From an uncultured Clostridia bacterium (GTDB lineage: Bacteria; Bacillota; Clostridia; Oscillospirales; Ruminococcaceae): a DNA stretch of 6,626 nucleotides. Made by a program: the position numbers and the translations under genes. The stretch's first letter is position 1; every line of letters begins with the position of its first letter. The notes beneath the pieces are model-generated. The model was given only the letters and a program-made list of their open reading frames with translations, was not told where the DNA came from and did not search any database. The stretch is taken from assembly GCA_947177695.1 (NCBI GenBank), contig CAMWVO010000107.1, forward strand, positions 1-6,626, read 5' to 3'. Of the stretch, positions 1 through 5,376 are shown piece by piece.

Positions 1-1846
1 GTTCAAGCCCAAGCGCAAGACCCGCGGCTCTGTTGCAAGAGAGCGAGGACTTGAACCCCTTGCCGCTTTTATCATGGAACAGAATATTTCCGCCGATCCC
101 AACGCCGAAGCGGAAAGCTACATAGACCCCGAAAAGGACGTCCCAGATGGAGCGGCGGCTTTGCAGGGGGCAATGGATATTATCGCCGAGGATATCTCCG
201 ACGACGCGGAGCTGCGCAAAGAGCTTCGGGCGATGATAACCCGCGAGGGCATGGTGTCCTCGAAGGCGGCAAACCCCGAGGAGGAAACCGTTTACTCCAA
301 CTATTACGATTTTTCCGAGCCAGTGTTCAGAATGGCTGGACACCGCGTTCTTGCCATTGACAGGGGAGAGCGTGAGGACAAGCTTAAAGTCGGCATAGTC
401 GTTCCCGACGGCAGGGGCGAAAAATGCGTTACGGACAAGTACGTCAAGAACGATTCTCCCTGCGGAGAGCTTGTTAAAGCCGCCGCCGTTGACGGCTACG
501 GACGTCTCATTTTCCCCTCTGTGGAGAGGGAGATCCGCGCAGACCTTACCTCTAAAGCCTGCGAAGCGGCAATCAAAGTTTTTGCGTCTAATCTAAGACA
601 GCTTCTTATGCAGCCGCCTATCAAGGGACGTGTTGCTCTCGGTCTTGACCCAGGATACCGCACAGGCTGCAAGCTTGCCGTTGTTGACGGCACGGGAAAA
701 GTTCTTGATACAGGCGTTGCCTATATTACCACAGGCGAACAGCGCAAAATAGAGCAGGGCAAGGTGCTGGTAAAAAATCTTATCCAAAAGCACGGCGTAT
801 CCATTATCGCTATCGGAAACGGCACGGCTTCCCGCGAATCGGAGGCGTTTGTTGCTGACCTTATAAAGGAGCTGCCCGAAAAGGTGTCCTATATGGTGGT
901 GTCCGAGGCGGGAGCGTCGGTTTACTCGGCTTCAAAGCTTGCGGCGGAGGAGTTTCCCGAATACGACGTGTCTTTGCGAAGCGCAGTTTCCATTGCACGC
1001 CGTATGCAGGATCCTCTTGCGGAGCTTGTCAAGATCGACCCGAAGGCTATCGGCGTGGGTCAGTATCAGCACGATATGCCTAAAGCGCGTATGGACGAGG
1101 CTCTCACAGGCGTTGTCGAGGACTGTGTAAACACAGTGGGCGTTGACCTGAACACAGCTTCTCACTCTCTGCTGTCCTACATTTCCGGAGTAAGCTCCGC
1201 GGTGGCAAAGAATATCGTTGCTTACCGTGAGGAGAACGGCTCGTTCACCGACAGAAAACAGCTTCTCAAGGTTGCGAAGCTTGGTCCGAAAGCCTTTGAG
1301 CAGTGCGCGGGCTTCCTGCGCGTACACGGAGGTAAAAATCCTCTGGACAACACTGCCGTTCACCCCGAAAGCTATGAGGCGGCACAGAAGATCATCGACC
1401 GCTGCGGCTTTTCAATTGCCGACTTGAAAAACGGCGGTCTGACCGAGATACCCGACGCGGCAAAGAAGATCGGCGTTTCCAAGATAGCCGACGACGCGGG
1501 AATAGGCGTTCCCACGGTAACGGATATCCTTAAAGAGCTTGCAAAGCCGGGACGCGACCCGAGAGACGAGCTTCCTCCTCCGCTGCTGAGAAGCGGAGAC
1601 ATTATGGAGCTGAAAGACCTTAAGCCCGGCATGGAGCTTATGGGTACGGTGCGTAATATCGTTGATTTCGGCTGTTTTGTGGATATAGGCGTTCATGAGG
1701 ACGGTCTGGTGCATATTTCCAGAATTTGCGACCGTTACATCAAGCATCCTCTTGAAGCTGTCAAGGTGGGCGAGGTTGTCAAGGTGAGGGTTCTGGACGT
1801 GGATATGAAGCGCAAGAGGATATCCCTTACCATGCGTCTGGATTAA
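1..1846 (+). CDS. tex: Tex-family RNA-binding transcription accessory protein, 5'-truncated by window edge
   Basis: Tex is a conserved cytoplasmic nucleic-acid-binding protein linked to transcription and RNA metabolism. The reading frame is open from base 2, and the residues before the ATG at 74 (FKPKRKTRG...GLEPLA) are typical Tex sequence. That ATG is therefore internal and the true start lies upstream. About 614 residues are visible; family members are usually 700-780, so roughly 100 N-terminal residues are missing. Counting from the ATG at 74: a helical N-terminal region to about 180; a YqgF/RuvC-like domain from about 186 (GLDPGYRTGCK at 190-200, IGNGTASRE at 248-255); helix-hairpin-helix repeats at about 360-420 (SHSLLSYISGVS, then GPKAFEQCAGFLRV); and an S1 RNA-binding domain at about 518-588 (GTVRNIVDFGCFVDIG, DGLVHIS). 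The protein ends directly after S1, without the C-terminal tail some homologues carry. No frameshift is seen. Identification is secure from the domain order and motifs. Confidence 0.96.
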   Translation, partial: FKPKRKTRGSVARERGLEPLAAFIMEQNISADPNAEAESYIDPEKDVPDGAAALQGAMDIIAEDISDDAELRKELRAMITREGMVSSKAANPEEETVYSNYYDFSEPVFRMAGHRVLAIDRGEREDKLKVGIVVPDGRGEKCVTDKYVKNDSPCGELVKAAAVDGYGRLIFPSVEREIRADLTSKACEAAIKVFASNLRQLLMQPPIKGRVALGLDPGYRTGCKLAVVDGTGKVLDTGVAYITTGEQRKIEQGKVLVKNLIQKHGVSIIAIGNGTASRESEAFVADLIKELPEKVSYMVVSEAGASVYSASKLAAEEFPEYDVSLRSAVSIARRMQDPLAELVKIDPKAIGVGQYQHDMPKARMDEALTGVVEDCVNTVGVDLNTASHSLLSYISGVSSAVAKNIVAYREENGSFTDRKQLLKVAKLGPKAFEQCAGFLRVHGGKNPLDNTAVHPESYEAAQKIIDRCGFSIADLKNGGLTEIPDAAKKIGVSKIADDAGIGVPTVTDILKELAKPGRDPRDELPPPLLRSGDIMELKDLKPGMELMGTVRNIVDFGCFVDIGVHEDGLVHISRICDRYIKHPLEAVKVGEVVKVRVLDVDMKRKRISLTMRLD

Positions 1847-1921
1847 AAAATTTCTACCGATTTGTCTAAATTCTGCATGATGCTTGAAGCAGATTTGTGC
1901 AGTATGACATCGGTGAATTTT
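1847..1921 (+). terminator. Nested stem-loop after tex; possible weak terminator
   Basis: Immediately after the tex stop codon, AAAATT (1847-1852) can pair with AATTTT (1916-1921) and ACCGAT (1856-1861) with ATCGGT (1909-1914). Inside these, AAAT plus CTGC (1868-1871, 1873-1876) pairs with GCAG plus ATTT (1889-1896), with one bulged base and a 12-base loop. The complementarity is seen directly; the function is inferred. The U-run at the 3' side is short (four T), so this is a poor match to a classical intrinsic terminator. It could instead be a stabilising 3' structure on the tex message. It lies upstream of the promoter at 2038-2066, so it should not be part of the transporter leader. Confidence 0.35.
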
Positions 1922-1947
1922 AACGGACTTACGGCGGAAAATACATA

Positions 1948-2004
1948 TGTGAGAAATGTCAAAAATAAATTCTTTGGAAAAAGAATACTTTAGCATTTCT
2001 CACA
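1948..2004. repeat. Intergenic dyad: perfect 11-base inverted repeat enclosing a GGAA-loop hairpin
   Basis: TGTGAGAAATG at 1948-1958 is the exact reverse complement of CATTTCTCACA at 1994-2004. Between these arms, ATTCTTT (1969-1975) and AAAGAAT (1980-1986) form a second perfect stem closed by the tetraloop GGAA (1976-1979). The internal loop is 10 bases on the left and 7 on the right. Neither strand has a strong T-run after the structure, so it does not look like a terminator. It ends about 34 bases before the -35 box of the promoter for the next gene. It could be a paired regulator binding site, a structured RNA, or a small dispersed palindromic element. The pairing is certain; the role is unknown. 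Confidence 0.6.
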
Positions 2005-2037
2005 AATATTAACAAAATATTACAGCCCTTTGAGGAT

Positions 2038-2066
2038 TTGCTTATACCGTTTGACGCGGGTATAAT
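2038..2066 (+). promoter_or_regulatory. Sigma-A-type promoter for the ECF S component / mannanase unit
   Basis: A perfect -10 box TATAAT lies at 2061-2066. A partial -35 box TTGCTT (three of six matches to TTGACA) lies at 2038-2043, giving the ideal 17-base spacer. Transcription would start near 2073, leaving a leader of only about 25 bases before the ATG at 2097. The ribosome binding site AAGGGGG (2082-2088) sits 8 bases before that ATG. Such a short leader leaves no room for a vitamin riboswitch if this promoter is the one used. Confidence 0.65.
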
Positions 2067-2096
2067 AAAAGCATAAATTCCAAGGGGGTACTTAAA

Positions 2097-2906
2097 ATGA
2101 GTAACACAGTATCGCAGCAGCGAAGCAAAATTTACAGAATGGTTGCCGTAGGACTTATGGCGGCTCTGGTCTATGCGGGAAACTATATGTCTATTCCGCT
2201 TGCACACGAGACCAGAATTCACATAGGCAATTCAATGTGTCTGCTTGCGGGACTTCTTTTCGGCGGTGTGAACGGCGGTCTTTCCTCTGGAATAGGCGGC
2301 GCGCTGTATGACCTGTTCAACCCGCTCTATACGCTTTCCGCGCCCTATACGTTTTTCTCAAAGTTTGCCATGGGCTGGACGGCGGGAAAGCTGAACCGTT
2401 CGGGTATAAAAAGCGAGCTTGCGAAAGCGGTAACTGCCGCAATCGCGGGACAGCTTGTCTACATTGTTTTGTATCTCGGAAAAGCATTTGTTACACAGCT
2501 TATTCTGGGAAATCCCTTTCAGACTGCGGCAGCGGTCATGATTGAAAAAGCGGCGGCTTCCTTTACGAACGGAGCTATTGCCGTAGTTGTCTCGGTACCG
2601 CTTTATCTGGCGCTGAAAAAGGCTCTGCATGCTTCGGGCTTCGGAAGCATGATAGAAAGCAAGCCCGAAAGCAAGGGGTATTTCAATCCGCTTACCACAG
2701 TGCTTACGGTTTTCGCCATTGTTGTTACCGCAGGATTTGCCATTCGCCTTTCCGCGGACGGCAAGATCAAGGATACGCAAGCAAAAAAAGAAGCCGCTTA
2801 TCAGCAGCAGATCGACGAGCTTACCGAAAAGCTTGATTATCTTTATGAAACTATGGGCGTTGAACCGCCCGTAAATGCCGAGGAGGACGCTCAGGCGGAC
2901 GGCTGA
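2097..2906 (+). CDS. ECF transporter S component (vitamin-type) with C-terminal membrane and coiled-coil extension
   Basis: This is probably the substrate-binding membrane subunit of an energy-coupling factor importer, which captures a vitamin or precursor and works with an EcfA/EcfA'/EcfT energizing module. The 269-residue protein has a short polar N-terminus and hydrophobic segments at about 12-34, 47-80, 82-97, 108-137 and 155-175. An AxxxA element (A23-A27) lies in helix 1, where S components contact EcfT. The stretch HIGNSMCLLAGLLFGGVNGG (42-61), followed by a Gly-rich segment and DLFNP, resembles the ECF S-component group formerly called DUF1393 (PF07155), which includes riboflavin-, hydroxymethylpyrimidine- and pyridoxine-type members. 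I cannot assign the substrate. S components are usually about 160-210 residues. This one adds another hydrophobic segment (about 197-217) and a charged heptad-like helix (about 225-252), ending in an acidic tail. No ecfA or ecfT is nearby, which fits a group II S component sharing a common module. The start is fixed by AAGGGGG 8 bases upstream. Confidence 0.8.
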   Translation: MSNTVSQQRSKIYRMVAVGLMAALVYAGNYMSIPLAHETRIHIGNSMCLLAGLLFGGVNGGLSSGIGGALYDLFNPLYTLSAPYTFFSKFAMGWTAGKLNRSGIKSELAKAVTAAIAGQLVYIVLYLGKAFVTQLILGNPFQTAAAVMIEKAAASFTNGAIAVVVSVPLYLALKKALHASGFGSMIESKPESKGYFNPLTTVLTVFAIVVTAGFAIRLSADGKIKDTQAKKEAAYQQQIDELTEKLDYLYETMGVEPPVNAEEDAQADG

Positions 2907-2918
2907 CAATACCGTTTC

Positions 2919-2953
2919 AGTATCCTCCGAAGCGTACTAAAAGGAGGAATACT
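2919..2953 (+). promoter_or_regulatory. Hairpin masking the mannanase ribosome binding site
   Basis: AGTAT plus CCTCC (2919-2928) can pair with GGAGG plus ATACT (2943-2947 and 2949-2953). This gives ten base pairs with a single bulged A at 2948 and a 14-base loop. The right arm contains the core of the ribosome binding site AAGGAGG (2941-2947) and runs right up to the ATG at 2954, so the folded form would block initiation. TCCTCC (2923-2928) can alternatively pair with GGAGGA (2882-2887) inside the end of the upstream gene, and AGTA (2919-2922) with TACT (2935-2938), giving possible competing folds. A ribosome terminating at the upstream stop (2904-2906) would reach the left arm and could open it. 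Complementarity is observed; regulation is inferred. Confidence 0.5.
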
Positions 2954-4630
2954 ATGAAAGCAAGAAAAATTATCGCTCTTGCGGCGGCTTCTGCATTTGC
3001 GGCGGCAATGCTTGCGGGCTGTACAAACGGCTCGGATGATAATGCCAACGCCGGCGGCAGTACATCTGCGGAAGCTGCGGGTGACGCTTCGGCTGATACT
3101 GCATCGGGAGATACTGCTCCTGCTGTGGAAAAGCCGCAGTTTGAGCCGCTGAAAGTAATTTACGACGAACTGAGGACAGAGTACAACACCGCTCTTGATC
3201 TGTCGGATTATCCGCTGACAGCAAGCAGTGTTCCCGCAGATTACGAGGCTGTTTTTGAAGCCGAGGCGGGAGAATTTACGGGAAATACCGCTGCATACGA
3301 CAATCCCGAGGCTTCGGGCGGAGCGGAGGTAAACGGCGTAAACGGTGAGGGCGACAGCCTTACCTTTGTAGTTGATACCGAGTACGACGGCTTTTACGAC
3401 CTTAACTTTGTTTCCAAGACAAGCAACGGCAGACGTGAGAATTATCTGTTCATTGACGACGAACAGGTAGGTACGATAATGTGTCTGAACTATTCGGGCT
3501 TCGGGGACAGCATGATGAAAAACATATATCTGACAAAGGGTACGCACAGAATTACCGTCAAGCCCTACTGGGGATATGTTGATTTCGACTGCTTAAAGCT
3601 TACTCCCAACACCACTATTAACGCCGACGCCTATAATGTTACTGCGCCTCTGTCAAATCCCAATGCGGACGAGAACACCCGCCGTCTGTACAAATTCCTG
3701 TGCGACATCTACGGAAAGTACAGCCTTACAGGTCAGTACGCCGATGACGGACGTACTTCCACGGAGTACTCCCGAATCGCAAAGGAAACAGGCTCCCATT
3801 TTGCAGTACTGGGCATGGATATGATGGGCTACAGCTCAGGTTCTGTGGCTTACGGAGGCAGTTCAAATACGATCGAGTTTGCCTACGACTGGTACAACAA
3901 CGGCGGAGGTATCGTTACTCTTTGCTGGCACTGGCATTCTCCCGTTGACTATCAGGTAAACGACGAGCAGAACCCTTGGTACTCCTCGTTCTACAAAGAA
4001 GCTTCCACGCTGGATCTTGACAAGATCATGAACGGCGAGGACGAAAAGGGCTACGAGCTTCTTATGCAGGATATCGACAACATTTCCTATCAGCTTGAAC
4101 GTCTGCGTGACGCGGGCGTACCTGTTCTGTGGAGACCTCTCCACGAGGCTTCTGGAGGCTGGTTCTGGTGGGGCGACTGTCAGCCCGAAAGCTACATCAA
4201 GCTGTGGAACGCTATGTACGACAAGATGACCAACGAGCACAATCTGACCAATCTTATCTGGGTATGGAACGCTCAGGACGCGGAATGGTATCCCGGAGAC
4301 GAGACAGTGGATATTATTGCGACCGATATTTATGCGGGCAAGCAGGTGGACTCCTGCTACAGCGGAAGCTTCGCCCAGCTTGTGGACGTACCCTCCGTGC
4401 CGAAGCTTGTTGCGCTGTCCGAGAACGGCTGCGTGATGGATCCCGATAAAGTAATGCAGGGCAACAGCCGCTGGCTTTACTGGGGAACATGGAGCGATCC
4501 CTTTACGCTCAGCAAGGGTCTTCTCAACGATGAGTACACCACAATGGAGACCCTCAACAAGGCGTACAACAGCGACCGCACACTTACGCTTGAGGAGCTT
4601 CCCGACCTGAAAAATTATCCTCTGGACTGA
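2954..4630 (+). CDS. Lipid-anchored GH26 beta-mannanase with N-terminal CBM35-like module
   Basis: Predicted endo-acting beta-1,4-mannanase on the outer face of the membrane. The 558-residue protein starts with a lipoprotein signal peptide: MKARK, then an Ala-rich core, then the lipobox LAGC with lipidated Cys23. An Ala/Gly/Ser/Asp-rich linker follows (24-58). Residues about 97-218 resemble CBM35 (FEAEAGEF near the start, YVDFDCLKL at the end), a family that binds mannan, galactose or uronic-acid sugars. Residues about 235-550 form the GH26 barrel. The catalytic acid/base is Glu398 in RPLHEASGGWFWWG, the nucleophile is Glu490 in ALSENG, and WHWHSP (325-330) and VWN (437-439) are active-site-type motifs. 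Both catalytic residues are present. No dockerin or S-layer domain is seen, so attachment is by lipid. The start is fixed by AAGGAGG (2941-2947), 6 bases upstream. It lies 47 bases after the S-component gene with no terminator between, so co-transcription is likely. Mannan is the likely substrate; some GH26 enzymes act on mixed-linkage glucan or xylan. Confidence 0.92.
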   Translation: MKARKIIALAAASAFAAAMLAGCTNGSDDNANAGGSTSAEAAGDASADTASGDTAPAVEKPQFEPLKVIYDELRTEYNTALDLSDYPLTASSVPADYEAVFEAEAGEFTGNTAAYDNPEASGGAEVNGVNGEGDSLTFVVDTEYDGFYDLNFVSKTSNGRRENYLFIDDEQVGTIMCLNYSGFGDSMMKNIYLTKGTHRITVKPYWGYVDFDCLKLTPNTTINADAYNVTAPLSNPNADENTRRLYKFLCDIYGKYSLTGQYADDGRTSTEYSRIAKETGSHFAVLGMDMMGYSSGSVAYGGSSNTIEFAYDWYNNGGGIVTLCWHWHSPVDYQVNDEQNPWYSSFYKEASTLDLDKIMNGEDEKGYELLMQDIDNISYQLERLRDAGVPVLWRPLHEASGGWFWWGDCQPESYIKLWNAMYDKMTNEHNLTNLIWVWNAQDAEWYPGDETVDIIATDIYAGKQVDSCYSGSFAQLVDVPSVPKLVALSENGCVMDPDKVMQGNSRWLYWGTWSDPFTLSKGLLNDEYTTMETLNKAYNSDRTLTLEELPDLKNYPLD

Positions 4631-4648
4631 TCTGAATACAGCCAAAAT

Positions 4649-4685
4649 AAAAACGGAAACTGTTTTAAAAGCAGTTTCCGTTTTT
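4649..4685. terminator. Strong bidirectional intrinsic terminator between convergent units
   Basis: A perfect 14-base-pair stem joins AAAAACGGAAACTG (4649-4662) to CAGTTTCCGTTTTT (4672-4685) across a 9-base loop. The core CGGAAACTG stem is flanked by A-run and T-run, so each strand has a T-tract after the hairpin: TTTTT on the plus strand, and TTTTTATTTT read on the minus strand. It starts 18 bases after the mannanase stop and lies 16 bases beyond the nitroreductase stop, which suits termination of both convergent transcripts. Confidence 0.93.
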
Positions 4686-4701
4686 GTGTTATTATTGATT
4701 T

Positions 4702-5364
4702 TCAGACCCATTCAAAGTTTTCTTTTCCCGCGCCTAACTCAAAATGGTACTTCACAATGCCCCTGTCCGTATCGGAAAGCATTCCGCTTTTGTATGACAA
4801 GGATACTTTATTTCCGTTTCCCTTTATAAAGAAAGCCTGTCTGTTTAGGGCGGTGGGAGCGAGCAGGGCGGTTTTTACACCGTCTGTAAACCATTCTGGC
4901 GCAGTACCTTCATATTCGCTCACATCTTCGGGACTTTTGGACTTGTGGGGAACTCCCTGCACTTCGCCGTATCCGACAGTGATTATTCCTGTAATTTTTT
5001 CAGCTTCGGGAGCATTTTTCTTTGTTCCGTTTTTGCTGAAGGTCCCGCCGATCCACCATGAATTAAGTCCGAGAGTCTGAGCAAACAGCATAACGTCCGT
5101 TCCGCAGTAGCCCAGCTTTTCCTCGGTATCGGGCGCGTCCTTTCCCGCAAGTATAATGTAGTTCCGCACTCCCTTGGAAAGAATAAGCTTTACAGCCGTT
5201 CCGAGAGCGTCCGTGTTTTCGGTTATCAGCTTCATGTCCAGCCCGTATTTTTCATTGCAGGCATTTATCCTTTCGGTAAGCTTGTCCGCGGTTTCCTGCG
5301 GTATTTTGCGGTCGGTATATTTGCGGACGGTGTGACGGCATTCTGCCGCTTCTTTCAGCGTCAT
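4702..5364 (-). CDS. Small nitroreductase-family flavoprotein (TM nitroreductase-like)
   Basis: Predicted cytoplasmic FMN-dependent oxidoreductase of the nitroreductase superfamily, 220 residues and within the usual size. The N-terminal RHTVRKYTDRKIP (10-22) matches the family's Arg-rich FMN-phosphate-binding start. Further family features are the helix LGYCGTDVMLFAQTLGLNSWWIGG (84-107), the strand ITGIITVGYGE (124-134) near the flavin, and the late APTALNRQAFFI (169-180). The presence of a second, degenerate half with the APTALNRQ-type motif suggests the single-chain TM1586-like subgroup (PF14512). The physiological substrate cannot be read from the sequence. Its ATG is preceded by AAAGGAGA (minus strand, 5378-5371) at 6 bases, and this site overlaps the citrate synthase stop codon. 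The two genes are 12 bases apart and almost certainly co-transcribed and translationally coupled. Confidence 0.85.
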   Translation of the reverse strand: MTLKEAAECRHTVRKYTDRKIPQETADKLTERINACNEKYGLDMKLITENTDALGTAVKLILSKGVRNYIILAGKDAPDTEEKLGYCGTDVMLFAQTLGLNSWWIGGTFSKNGTKKNAPEAEKITGIITVGYGEVQGVPHKSKSPEDVSEYEGTAPEWFTDGVKTALLAPTALNRQAFFIKGNGNKVSLSYKSGMLSDTDRGIVKYHFELGAGKENFEWV

Positions 5365-5376
5365 ATTATATCTCCT

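Noticed and set aside
74..76. ATG at 74 as the start of tex
   Set aside because: The same frame is open upstream to base 2 and encodes conserved Tex sequence (KPKRKTRG...GLEPLA), so the gene begins outside the window.
932..1363. A minus-strand open frame inside tex
   Set aside because: It is a shadow of the conserved Tex coding region and shows no ribosome binding site context or family motif.
2051..2056. TTGACG as the -35 box for the transporter promoter
   Set aside because: It is a better -35 match than TTGCTT but lies only 4 bases before the TATAAT box, far too close to act with it.
1847..2096. A vitamin riboswitch in the long gap before the ECF S component
   Set aside because: The likely promoter starts transcription near 2073, downstream of the structured segments, and I do not recognise conserved riboswitch motifs in the gap.
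3863..4711. A long minus-strand open frame opposite the mannanase gene
   Set aside because: It is antisense to a clear GH26 domain with both catalytic residues, has no recognisable protein features, and runs through the bidirectional terminator.
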